43,890 bases of DNA from a virus, in the IMG/VR virus record IMGVR_UViG_3300047357_000416, positions 1-43,890 of that record; one strand, given 5' to 3'. The notes beneath the pieces were generated by a model, which saw only the letters and a list, made by a program, of their open reading frames with translations, had not been told where the DNA came from and did not search any database. The position numbers and the translations under genes are program-made. This document shows, in pieces, positions 15,363 to 23,069 of this stretch (within the stretch, counting starts at the first letter, position 1; every line of letters starts with the position of its first letter).

Positions 15363-15871
15363 CAAAGAAAATAGGATATTTGTTTAGAAGAAAATATAGT
15401 CAGATAAAGAGAGTGTTGGATTTCTTACCTTTAATCTGGAAAGGATATGATTGGGATTATCATTATGCGGTTGAATTATTTCAACATCAGTTGAAACGAA
15501 TGGCTAATTTTTTAGAATCAGATAAAGCAAAGACATTAGAATCAAAAGTTGCCGCTGCTAGAATTAGAACGGCTATTGAGTTAATGAGCAAAGTATATGA
15601 TGAAGAGTATGGAACAGAATATATAGATGATATTGAATTTCTTTATGGTAAAACCAAATATGAGTTTGTTGAGTTAGAAGAGAAAGATGAAAAAGGAGAC
15701 TCATATTATGAAATGGTTCATTCAAATGAATTAGCAGTAGATGAAAAACATCAAAAAGAAATTGATGAAGTAAGACATCAAATGTTTTTAAGAAGCAGAG
15801 ATAAACAAAAACGTGCTCATAAGTTACTTTGGGACTTTATAGAACATAACATTCAAAGATGGTGGGACTGA
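15359..15871 (+). CDS. Conserved phage protein of unknown function, 170 aa
   Basis: Not assigned. IWKGYDWDYHYAVELFQHQL resembles the short pattern W..DWDy.y...ll..kL found in a phage protein family of unknown role; this is from memory and not tested. The protein is highly helical, with a long charged middle and ending in EHNIQRWWD. It starts by an ATGA overlap with the DUF5664-like gene. Confidence 0.65.
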   Translation: MTKKIGYLFRRKYSQIKRVLDFLPLIWKGYDWDYHYAVELFQHQLKRMANFLESDKAKTLESKVAAARIRTAIELMSKVYDEEYGTEYIDDIEFLYGKTKYEFVELEEKDEKGDSYYEMVHSNELAVDEKHQKEIDEVRHQMFLRSRDKQKRAHKLLWDFIEHNIQRWWD

Positions 15872-15872
15872 T

Positions 15873-16010
15873 ATGAAAATTAAAATTGTAAAAATAGTAG
15901 GTCAAGTATATATATATCCTATAGTCAAAGTTACATATGATAGATTCTTAAATGGAAATAAAGAATTTATAATTGCTTGGTTAAAATGGGAATTAATAAT
16001 AGCAACATGA
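15873..16010 (+). CDS. Small hypothetical protein, 45 aa
   Basis: A 45-residue frame, MKIKIVKIVGQVYIYPIVKV to LIIAT, starting 1 nt after the previous stop. Its TGA overlaps the next ATG (ATGA), just like neighbouring genes, which supports it. Alternating hydrophobic strands and some basic residues suggest a small beta protein or a peripheral membrane protein; function unknown. Confidence 0.55.
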   Translation: MKIKIVKIVGQVYIYPIVKVTYDRFLNGNKEFIIAWLKWELIIAT

Positions 16011-16345
16011 GAAAATGTAATAAATGTAAAAAGAAAAGGCCTGATTGGTTTTTTAAAACGGATAAAAAGAAAACCTGCCGTAGATGTGAGTATAGATGGT
16101 GGCGTGATATATTACGTATGATGGTTAGAGATAGAAAACTAACACCATTAGAAAGAATGGCATCCAGACTTGGATATATGGGTGTAGGTTTTCTTATAGC
16201 AGGTCAATGGACAATTAATCCTATATTATATATGATGGGATTCACCTGTGTACTTATACAAGTTGCAACAAGAAAACAATGGAATCTGGTTCTTTTACAA
16301 TTAAACGGACTTATAGCTTGGGCTATACATTTTTTTACAAGCTGA
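16007..16345 (+). CDS. Zinc-ribbon membrane protein, 112 aa
   Basis: The ATG at 16,007 was chosen for its ATGA overlap with the small gene before it. N-terminal CNKC (C4, C7) and CRRC (C24, C27) form a CxxC-x16-CxxC zinc-ribbon pattern. Two hydrophobic segments follow, about residues 50-85 (LGYMGVGFLIAG..., NPILYMMGFTCVLIQV) and 94-111. It looks like a small zinc-binding inner-membrane protein. It is the last gene of the plus-strand block, before the convergent hairpin. Confidence 0.65.
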   Translation: MRKCNKCKKKRPDWFFKTDKKKTCRRCEYRWWRDILRMMVRDRKLTPLERMASRLGYMGVGFLIAGQWTINPILYMMGFTCVLIQVATRKQWNLVLLQLNGLIAWAIHFFTS

Positions 16346-16369
16346 TGTTTAAGTTTTGATTAGTATTAA

Positions 16370-16415
16370 CCACTGAGTCACCAGCCTTTGTTTTAGGACT
16401 ATGTGGACTCAGTGG
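16370..16415. terminator. Bidirectional hairpin at convergent gene junction
   Basis: CCACTGAGTC (16,370-16,379) and GACTCAGTGG (16,406-16,415) form a perfect 10-bp stem with a 26-nt loop, in the 99-nt gap between the converging plus and minus blocks. As the stem is symmetric it could end transcription from both sides. Confidence 0.6.
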
Positions 16416-16444
16416 ATTACTTATTTTCTTTTACATTACTTATA

Positions 16445-19400
16445 TTAAATATTTTGGAATCCTAGATTTTGAAGTTTTGTACGGATTAGATTTTGATAGA
16501 AACCAGAACTAGGTGAGGATTGTGGTATACCGCCTGTTCCAAATGTTGGGTCTCCGTTATAACCAGAAAACTCTATCCTTCTTGGTGTAGGTGGAGTTGG
16601 TTCAATTGGTAATAGTGTAGCTGCAGTACTGTTACTCCAGTTACCTCCGAACGTTTGTCCAGCACCTACATCACCAGATCCTACTCCATTACGTGCTCCC
16701 GCAGAAACACCAATATTACGAATTGTTGCAGCAGTAGCAGCAGCAAACATACATCCAACGGCATTTACAGATGTTGGAACCCCGTCTATACTAGCATTAG
16801 GTCCAAGACTAATCCAAGTACGTGTTGAATTTAAATCAGTAAGTAAGCTGGCCCCACCTGCAGTACCAGTACCACTATATGGACCACCACCCACATCATA
16901 AGAACCAGAAGCTTCATCTCCAAATACTAGTGTACAAATTGTTGTTGCATCTTGAAATATTCCATTAGTAGAAACGGTGGTATCAAATTCTGTTTGAGTA
17001 TCTTGATAACCATAGTTTGCAAGACCATAAAACCAGTTTTCTCCATTTCCTGGACCTTGATTCATGAAACCAAATTTAAAGTGAGAAGTATATCTATCTC
17101 TACCATTGGTTGTTGGGTTCGTATTAAAATCTGGAGCTCCCTCTACTCCACCTGTTGCATAAAAGTCTTGGAATAGAGATCTAAGACTATCTTGATTATT
17201 ATAGTCACTTGATGCAAGCGCATCACTTATAGTTAATAATATATAATCACCAGCTTGAATAGTTCCGGTTGGATTAGCATCACAAAGTAAAGTATTAGAA
17301 CCAGGAGTATTTTGAGTTGTAATATTTATTCCAGTATTAGTTAAGTTACCATTATTTGTGTTAATAATATCAATTGAAAAAGATGTTGTAACACCAGCAG
17401 GAAGAGTGCTTGGAACCATATAATTAGCAGTTCCTCCTACACCTGCAGTACCTGCTACTAGAGCATTAATATCATTTATAAAAACGCTGTCAGTTACTTG
17501 AACTCCACCACTACTTACAGTTATAGTATTAGCAGATATACCTGTAACTTGTGCTATTGCTTGCCCAATACTTACTTGCCTTGCAAGCTCTTGAGCAAGA
17601 GTGCTCATTGATCCTGAATTATCAATCCAAATTGCAAAATATGTATCTTTATCTGGAATAATACCTGATATTGTAAATTCTTGTGTGGCTGATAAACCCC
17701 CCGGATCACTAACTGTAAGTATAACTGTCCATATACCCCCTGTTACTGGATATGTTCCGCTAAGTGTACCTCCACAATCAGCTGGAGTATTTGGTGTAAA
17801 TGTTAACCAAGTTCCCGGAGTGCCGTTAGAATCAACTAGTGTCATGTTATAAGTCAAATCAGAACAAGGATGATCTGGATCAGCTACTGTCCAGTTATAA
17901 GGAACTAAAACATCACCTCCTGTAAGATTAGTCCATGGAGTTCCTGTATATGTTGGGTCTGTGGGATCAATTGATATCCATACAGGTGCATCATTAATTG
18001 AATTAACAGTTATATTAACATTTGCTACATTACTATCACAATAACCATCATTTGCTTGATAAGTAAAGCTGTCAAAACCATTATAATTAGGATTTGGTGT
18101 ATATGTATATGTTCCTGTAGCTGAATCAAAATTAGTTATTGTTCCATTTGTTGGTTGAGATACTATAGTAAAAGTATAACCATATCCTCCATAACCATCA
18201 TCTGAAGTAATAAGTGTACCATTATAAAATGCGTCTTCATCTACTGTAAAGCTAGCATTATTTACTAGAGGACATGTATTTTCTGAGTATATTTTACAAC
18301 ATGCATCCCAATTTAATTGAGCAGTTCCTGTTGTAGGTATTTCGTATAGTTCAGCTTTAAACTTAATCTTTTCACCAAATAAAAGAGTTGAAGTTTGATA
18401 TCCATTATTAATAGCTCCAGTCCATCCAGTACCTATACTTGATTGATTCCAAGATGTGTGGTTAGAAACTGATGTAAAATTTGAGCTATTCCATGTTGGA
18501 AACTGAATAACATTATCAGCTAATAATGAGCCTGTCTTAACATTTGCTGCAATAACAACTACTCTATCACCATCAACAAGCCAATCCATATCTTTGATGC
18601 TCTTAACTGCTGTAGTAGTATCATCAAGAGCTACAACAGCATTAAAATTACCCTGAGCAGAGGCCCAACCATCTGGTAGCATAGCTAATGTATCAAAACC
18701 AACTTGTGGTTTTATTGATGAAGCATCTCTAAATTTAATTAAATTATCATTTGTTGTATCTCTTACAAGAACTTGAATAAGTGTGTCATCTTGGTCAAGT
18801 GTATCTAATTTTGTTGTACCATTAACTTCAACATTTCCTTCAAGAAAAGTATTAGTTTCTACATGTAAATCACCCTCTACTATAGCTTCACCTTCAATTG
18901 TAACTTTAGTAGCTGGAGTAGTAGAGTTACCATCTTGAATTAATATAGAGCATCCCAATGTATTTGAATCTGGTGTCCATAGTGGCAGCCTGTAAACTTC
19001 ACATTGCTCACCTACAATTGCTGCAGGATTATCTTCCCAAGAAAATGTAGTTCCATCAGATATAAGAATCTGATCCGCTGTACCAATTGGTAATTCTACT
19101 TTATAGTTTGTAGGATCTCCTTGCCATAGTGATCCATATGTTAATGCTTCAACAAGATCATCATCTTGCCATTTTACTCTACCATCTGCTAAACCAACAA
19201 GAACTTTATTTAATCCACCAACAGATCCTAGTGAATCATAAACAGGGCCTTCTAATTTAAGATTAGAGTTTATAGTTGTGGTGTGTGTTGGTACACCTGC
19301 TGGTACATCTGTACCATGAATAACATTTACATTAGCCGTAAAAGTTGTACCATCCATTGTAAAGTTTGCATCATCTTCCAGCTCACCATCAACTCCTACT

Positions 19401-20050
19401 ATAACAATTCTATCATTAGTAAGGTCTTCAACATTAGCACTAGCAAGAGTAGCTTGATCATCAACATCCAAAGTTCCAATAATCTGAGTATTACCTGTAT
19501 TTACTTGAACGGTAAAATTACCCTGACCAATATTAAATTCTGTTCCATCAAATGTTAAATTGGCATCATCCTCAAGTTCACCATTAGGCCCTACAATAAC
19601 TATACGATCTTCTGTAAGGTCTAATATATTTGCTGAACCAGCTGTTAGTTGTAAATTTATATTAGCATTTTGGTCTACTTGTAAATCTCCTTCTATAACA
19701 GTGTCTCCAGCAATATTAATAATAGTACCCAGATCATTCTGAGAAATAATTGTTTTAGTAATAGTTGCTGTATTACAATCACCTTGAAAAACAGGATCTG
19801 TCCACATTGTAATGTAACGTTCTTGAGTGCCAGTAGGGTCTTGTCTAACCATTCCCTCTTCTGTAGCACACTTGAAGTCTCCCCATTTAATAACAAATGG
19901 CTCCATAGTTGGATTATATGTAGATCCAGTATTTAAAGAACTATTCCTATACAACTTACCAAACTCAAAATGATCTTTGATCTTATCAAGTTTAATTTTC
20001 TTTTTATTTCTATTTAAAAGTCCTAATACTTCTTGTGTATATACACTCAT
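16445..20050 (-). CDS. Tail fibre/adhesin with VWA and cadherin-like domains, 1,201 aa
   Basis: The N-terminal ~100 residues are a probable virion anchor. Two related units follow, each with DRIVIVG-x-GELEDDAN (residues 148 and 213), in a beta-helix/fibre-like region rich in GD, DD and N. Around 620-690 is a cadherin/Big-like domain (TNGTITNFDSATGTYTYTP then NDAPV at about 686-690), and after it an Ig-like region. Residues 806-815 read IWIDNSGSMS, a VWA MIDAS motif (D810, S812, S814), and the rest is a Gly/Ser/Thr-rich, probably receptor-contacting C-terminus. It is the last gene of the late block and is likely to recognise the host surface. The domain calls come from motifs read by eye; the fibre role is inferred. 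Confidence 0.75.
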   Translation of the reverse strand: MSVYTQEVLGLLNRNKKKIKLDKIKDHFEFGKLYRNSSLNTGSTYNPTMEPFVIKWGDFKCATEEGMVRQDPTGTQERYITMWTDPVFQGDCNTATITKTIISQNDLGTIINIAGDTVIEGDLQVDQNANINLQLTAGSANILDLTEDRIVIVGPNGELEDDANLTFDGTEFNIGQGNFTVQVNTGNTQIIGTLDVDDQATLASANVEDLTNDRIVIVGVDGELEDDANFTMDGTTFTANVNVIHGTDVPAGVPTHTTTINSNLKLEGPVYDSLGSVGGLNKVLVGLADGRVKWQDDDLVEALTYGSLWQGDPTNYKVELPIGTADQILISDGTTFSWEDNPAAIVGEQCEVYRLPLWTPDSNTLGCSILIQDGNSTTPATKVTIEGEAIVEGDLHVETNTFLEGNVEVNGTTKLDTLDQDDTLIQVLVRDTTNDNLIKFRDASSIKPQVGFDTLAMLPDGWASAQGNFNAVVALDDTTTAVKSIKDMDWLVDGDRVVVIAANVKTGSLLADNVIQFPTWNSSNFTSVSNHTSWNQSSIGTGWTGAINNGYQTSTLLFGEKIKFKAELYEIPTTGTAQLNWDACCKIYSENTCPLVNNASFTVDEDAFYNGTLITSDDGYGGYGYTFTIVSQPTNGTITNFDSATGTYTYTPNPNYNGFDSFTYQANDGYCDSNVANVNITVNSINDAPVWISIDPTDPTYTGTPWTNLTGGDVLVPYNWTVADPDHPCSDLTYNMTLVDSNGTPGTWLTFTPNTPADCGGTLSGTYPVTGGIWTVILTVSDPGGLSATQEFTISGIIPDKDTYFAIWIDNSGSMSTLAQELARQVSIGQAIAQVTGISANTITVSSGGVQVTDSVFINDINALVAGTAGVGGTANYMVPSTLPAGVTTSFSIDIINTNNGNLTNTGINITTQNTPGSNTLLCDANPTGTIQAGDYILLTISDALASSDYNNQDSLRSLFQDFYATGGVEGAPDFNTNPTTNGRDRYTSHFKFGFMNQGPGNGENWFYGLANYGYQDTQTEFDTTVSTNGIFQDATTICTLVFGDEASGSYDVGGGPYSGTGTAGGASLLTDLNSTRTWISLGPNASIDGVPTSVNAVGCMFAAATAATIRNIGVSAGARNGVGSGDVGAGQTFGGNWSNSTAATLLPIEPTPPTPRRIEFSGYNGDPTFGTGGIPQSSPSSGFYQNLIRTKLQNLGFQNI

Positions 20051-20061
20051 GATTTAATTAT

Positions 20062-20406
20062 TTATAAATACAAAGCCGCAACCAATATATTTGTTTGAGT
20101 TGAACATGTTATTGTTATATTACCATCAGTACTGCTAAATGCAGCAATTTCAAAAGGTCCCAAAAAACCTTCTTCACCAGCTGCTAAATTTAATACTGCA
20201 TTTTCTTTAACTAATTGACCTAATGAAGGATCATGATATGTAGTAACATAAGGTATTAATGTTGCAGTCATTGCAACTGTACCATTATTTTGCACATGAA
20301 AAAACTCTTTGCCTGTATTGGTCAATTGATCCCCGGTTGCACTTGGAGTAACATATACGGGTTCTAAACCAGCTTGTGATATTTGTTGAGCTGTTAACTG
20401 TGCCAT
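20062..20406 (-). CDS. Probable virion-associated beta protein, 114 aa
   Basis: Not recognised by family. Strongly beta, beginning MAQLTAQQISQAGLEPVYVT, with VQNNGTVAMTATLIPYVTTY and NITITCSTQ near the end, typical of small beta-sandwich virion proteins such as head fibres or decoration proteins. It lies 11 nt upstream (in transcription order) of the adhesin gene, so it may be a fibre-attachment or capsid-surface protein. Confidence 0.6.
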   Translation of the reverse strand: MAQLTAQQISQAGLEPVYVTPSATGDQLTNTGKEFFHVQNNGTVAMTATLIPYVTTYHDPSLGQLVKENAVLNLAAGEEGFLGPFEIAAFSSTDGNITITCSTQTNILVAALYL

Positions 20407-20411
20407 AATTT

Positions 20412-20633
20412 TTAACTATTTCTAAATCCTTTTTTAAAAGCTGCTGATTGAACTGGCTCAGATGCTCTAGTGGAATCCATGTCACACTTAATACCTGCTT
20501 TAGCTATTCTTTGTCTTTTTGCAACTTTTTTTGCATTTCTTTTCATTAGAGTTTTTGAATATACTGATGTAGGATCATAATACCCATTCTCTATTTTTCC
20601 TGTTCCTTCCGGAAATGATATTTTTTTGGCCAT
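20412..20633 (-). CDS. Hypothetical basic protein, 73 aa
   Basis: Not recognised. Highly basic, with NAKKVAKRQRIAKAGIK in the middle, so DNA binding or virion packaging is possible. It lies in a row of small late genes with gaps of 2-6 nt. Confidence 0.6.
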   Translation of the reverse strand: MAKKISFPEGTGKIENGYYDPTSVYSKTLMKRNAKKVAKRQRIAKAGIKCDMDSTRASEPVQSAAFKKGFRNS

Positions 20634-20635
20634 GG

Positions 20636-20845
20636 TTATTTCTTTTTCTTTTTCATTGATCCACCATATCCCATAGTATTTGGGTTAAGTACATCTCCGC
20701 CATTCATGTAGCCCATAAGACCCCCGCCTTTAGACATTTGATCCATTCTTGCTCTGGTTGGTGTAACATCTCCATCACCAGCTCCATTTGTAAATCCACC
20801 GCCATATTGGTAGTTCATTCCTGCTTTTTTCATATTATTTGGCAT
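20636..20845 (-). CDS. Gly/Met-rich small protein, 69 aa
   Basis: Low-complexity composition: GGG, GYMNGGD and GYGG segments and a terminal KKKKK, with several Met residues. Proteins of this type in late blocks may be flexible virion or tail components. No family recognised. Confidence 0.6.
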   Translation of the reverse strand: MPNNMKKAGMNYQYGGGFTNGAGDGDVTPTRARMDQMSKGGGLMGYMNGGDVLNPNTMGYGGSMKKKKK

Positions 20846-20850
20846 AATTT

Positions 20851-21306
20851 CTATTTTTTAATTGTTGTATATTTTTCAAATCCTCTTGAACCAAAATAAG
20901 CTACATAAATTGTAACTAATAAAGTCTTTAATAGTTCTACCCAACTCTCATCTATATCAAATGCAATATCTAATGAGTCAAGCACAATATATAAAGAAGT
21001 GATAATAGTTAAATATACCAGTGTCAATGGTCTTGTATTTTTACTTAACCAAGAATCTGATTTCATATCACTGTCCCAACGCTTTGTTACCTCTTGCATT
21101 TCAATCATATCTAATTCAAGAAGCTTCATTGCTTTTTCTTTATCTTCAGGTGGCAATGTTGGGTCTTTATCAATAAGATTTTTTACTACACCCATAACAC
21201 CTGAGTTAGGTAATAGATCCCCTACTACATCAACAATACTAGATCCTGCACCTAATAAAAATTTTCCAACTTTTGTATCTTTAAACTTTTTCTTTTGCTT
21301 TTTCAT
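20851..21306 (-). CDS. Three-TM holin-like protein
   Basis: 151 residues. A basic start, an amphipathic region LLPNSGVMGVVKNLIDK, then RWDSDMKSDSWLSKNTRPLTLVYLTIITSLYIVLDSL and a second hydrophobic segment WVELLKTLLVTIYVAYFGSR. The WDSD..SD.WLSK.TRPL stretch matches the three-TM holin group (seen also in gene-transfer-agent holins). It could form membrane holes at lysis, or be a virion membrane protein. Stop and next start overlap by one base (TAATG). Confidence 0.65.
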   Translation of the reverse strand: MKKQKKKFKDTKVGKFLLGAGSSIVDVVGDLLPNSGVMGVVKNLIDKDPTLPPEDKEKAMKLLELDMIEMQEVTKRWDSDMKSDSWLSKNTRPLTLVYLTIITSLYIVLDSLDIAFDIDESWVELLKTLLVTIYVAYFGSRGFEKYTTIKK

Positions 21307-21899
21307 TATACTTGTGTTGTTGTTAAGTTACCTGAAGTATCTACACCTAATTGCCACACTTGTCCATTTGCGTCTGTTAACCTTAATGATGTTGCCGGAC
21401 CTATTGTAATATCATTTGCAGTAGAAGTTAATCCTATACCTGATGCACTTAAAGATTTAAACTGAAGTGTTTCACCAACTTTACCACTATAAATAACTTG
21501 GCCTGCACCTAAACTTTGCGCTGCATTTGGCTCACCTGTTGTTTCTAGCTCTACATAATCATTATCTGAAGATATAGCAATAGAAAGATTGCTACTTAAA
21601 GACTTCAAAGATCTAAAGTAAACAGTGCACTCATCTGTTTCAGGATCTACAGTAGTTGTTTGATAAACTTGACCGTTAGTTGTTGGAACAGGAGGTGTGT
21701 TTTCATGATTGCAATGTTCAGAAGCAATTTTAAAGTCTTTAACTTTTATAACTTTAATACTTTTATAAGGAATTGGTGATGCAACACCTGTCATATCAGG
21801 TTGCTCATTAGTACCTAAAATAAGAACATCGTCCAAGTTTGCTTTCTTTGCAAAAACAGATCTTTTAATTAAACTTAATACATCAGTTAAGATATTCAT
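21306..21899 (-). CDS. Probable virion/tail protein, 197 aa
   Basis: Not recognised by family. Beta-rich with a mixed N-terminal helix (MNILTDVLSLIKRSVFAKK), then a region with Cys residues (EHCNHENTPP, DECTVYF) and Ser/Thr/Gly-rich strands ending in TTTQV. It fits a tail-fibre accessory or fibre tip protein. The position next to other late genes supports a virion role. Confidence 0.6.
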   Translation of the reverse strand: MNILTDVLSLIKRSVFAKKANLDDVLILGTNEQPDMTGVASPIPYKSIKVIKVKDFKIASEHCNHENTPPVPTTNGQVYQTTTVDPETDECTVYFRSLKSLSSNLSIAISSDNDYVELETTGEPNAAQSLGAGQVIYSGKVGETLQFKSLSASGIGLTSTANDITIGPATSLRLTDANGQVWQLGVDTSGNLTTTQV

Positions 21900-21912
21900 T
21901 TTTTAAACTTTA

Positions 21913-22125
21913 TTATGAATGTGTCCACCCACCTATTTTATATTCTTGCAATTGTTCTGTCCCATCTGCTTTACTAGCAACTCTTTTTGCATTTCCACCT
22001 TTTTGCATTTTTTCAAGTATTGAACCCATCATCATTTTATCTAATTCACCACCATCTGATGATAGTAAATTAGCACCTTTTTTTGGTGCTTTTTGAGTTG
22101 GTAATGCTGTAATTTTTTTATTCAT
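21913..22125 (-). CDS. Hypothetical small protein, 70 aa
   Basis: Not recognised. Basic and Met/Gly-rich (KKGANLLSSDGGELDKMMMG, KMQKGGNAKRVASK), resembling in composition the products at 20,412-20,845. The C-terminus ends in GGWTHS. Possibly a flexible virion protein. Confidence 0.55.
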   Translation of the reverse strand: MNKKITALPTQKAPKKGANLLSSDGGELDKMMMGSILEKMQKGGNAKRVASKADGTEQLQEYKIGGWTHS

Positions 22126-22135
22126 CTTTTTATAT

Positions 22136-22282
22136 TTATATGTCCAATGTAAAAGTTACAAAAAATAAGTATGCCTTTATAGTGGCGTAATTAAACTCAG
22201 CATCTGGTTGTATAAACTCCCAACCCAATGCAAATCTATTGTGAGGCCAATGGAACGCTATTTCTAATTGCCAGTCACCCAT
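22136..22282 (-). CDS. Small hypothetical protein, 48 aa
   Basis: A 48-residue frame, starting MGDWQLEIAFHWPHNRFALG with an aromatic-rich C-terminus (YLFFVTFTLDI). Start overlaps the previous stop as TAATG and the gene fills a 257-nt gap that would otherwise be empty. The first half is probably a beta hairpin or amphipathic segment; the end is hydrophobic and may associate with a membrane. Confidence 0.6.
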   Translation of the reverse strand: MGDWQLEIAFHWPHNRFALGWEFIQPDAEFNYATIKAYLFFVTFTLDI

Positions 22283-22383
22283 TATATTTTACTATTAGTT
22301 TTTTTACAAAGACCTTGACGGCAATGTCCTAGACAGACTTTACCCTTTGTGATCCATTGTATTAGTAAACATATTTGTCTCAT
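22282..22383 (-). CDS. Very small Cys-rich protein, 33 aa
   Basis: A 33-residue frame with four Cys residues (MRQICLLIQWITKGKVCLGH, then CRQGLC) and many basic residues. Both ends share bases with neighbours through TAATG overlaps, which makes a chance frame unlikely. A metal-binding or membrane-associated peptide is possible. Confidence 0.5.
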   Translation of the reverse strand: MRQICLLIQWITKGKVCLGHCRQGLCKKTNSKI

Positions 22384-22637
22384 TATTTGGTTTTTTTATT
22401 AACTTTTCTTTTTCTGGTTTTGCCTGCAACAGCTTTAGGTACATGACCCAGTTGATTACCAACCTCTTTAATTGCTTTAGCTACATCAGACAATTCTGTT
22501 GATGTAAGCTTATAACGTTTTACAATTTCTACTAGTGTAGCTTCGGCCTTTTCATCAATTGTGGTTTTAGACCAAATAGCTCTCCAATAATCTTGTAAAC
22601 TAAATGTCCAAAGAACATGTATAATTTTTTTAAACAT
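22383..22637 (-). CDS. Hypothetical helical basic protein, 84 aa
   Basis: The ATG at 22,637 (MFKKIIHVLWTFSL) was chosen over an upstream Met because it gives the usual length and a clean start. Amphipathic N-terminus, then helices and a very basic end (GKTRKRKVNKKTK). It may interact with membrane or DNA. It is the first gene of the 22,637-16,445 minus-strand block, with the divergent plus-strand island on its upstream side. Confidence 0.6.
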   Translation of the reverse strand: MFKKIIHVLWTFSLQDYWRAIWSKTTIDEKAEATLVEIVKRYKLTSTELSDVAKAIKEVGNQLGHVPKAVAGKTRKRKVNKKTK

Positions 22638-22717
22638 ATTATGTTTTTTTAAAAGTACTATAGTAATAATATACAAATTTTGTATCAATATAACAACTCA
22701 AACACATAAAGATATAT

Positions 22718-22725
22718 TATCTTTG
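22718..22725 (+). promoter_or_regulatory. Possible -7 element before the RNR island
   Basis: TATCTTTG, an exact fit to TAnnTTTG, 36 nt before the ATG at 22,762. No TTG sits at the expected distance upstream, so it is a partial match only. An alternative TTG (22,728-22,730) with TAAATTTT (22,749-22,756) would give an almost leaderless message. Confidence 0.35.
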
Positions 22726-22726
22726 T

Positions 22727-22744
22727 TTTGTCTTATTTAATAAA
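22727..22744 (+). repeat. Direct repeat, left copy
   Basis: TTTGTCTTATTTAATAAA, 18 nt, identical to 26,515-26,532. CTTTGTTTT at 22,721-22,729 precedes it and overlaps its first three bases. It lies just before the 62-aa gene that leads the RNR island. Confidence 0.75.
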
Positions 22745-22761
22745 CCAATAAATTTTAATTT

Positions 22762-22950
22762 ATGAATGAAGTAAATCCAATACAATTTAAAAATAAATTT
22801 AGTGTTGAATTTTTACCAACAGAAACTCTTTTTGGTATAAAGTCAGTCAACTGTGAAGTATTATGTACAGATAAAAAATACCGTCCTGTAACAGGTGTAG
22901 AAATAGGTCTAATTTTTTTAACATTAAGTTATGTAAATATAACTGATTAG
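22762..22950 (+). CDS. Hypothetical small protein, 62 aa
   Basis: Not recognised. Beta-rich with two Cys residues (NCEVLCTDKKYRPVTG) and a hydrophobic C-terminal third (IGLIFLTLSYVNITD). It is separated from nrdB by a hairpin terminator and might be expressed from the same promoter region. Its place at the head of the nrd island suggests a link with it, but this is only positional. Confidence 0.55.
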   Translation: MNEVNPIQFKNKFSVEFLPTETLFGIKSVNCEVLCTDKKYRPVTGVEIGLIFLTLSYVNITD

Positions 22951-22994
22951 CCTTTTTATTCTGATAAATATTTCATACTTTATAGTTACTGAGC

Positions 22995-23028
22995 AGCTAC
23001 ATTTTCATTCTAGAAGATGTAGCTTTTG
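22995..23028 (+). terminator. Probable terminator after the 62-aa gene
   Basis: AGCTACATTTTC-ATTCTA-GAAGATGTAGCT, a 12-bp stem with one G-T pair, followed by TTTT. It lies between the 62-aa gene and nrdB, so it could limit read-through into nrd or act as an attenuator. Confidence 0.6.
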
Positions 23029-23069
23029 CTTCCTATGAGGAATATCTAAATCTAATAAACATATTATAT

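Noticed and set aside
16445-20050. Plus-strand frames opposite the adhesin (for example 17,601-17,852 and 19,283-19,742)
   Set aside because: Shadows of a Gly/Thr/Asp-rich minus-strand gene with strong motifs; no start context or neighbours support them.
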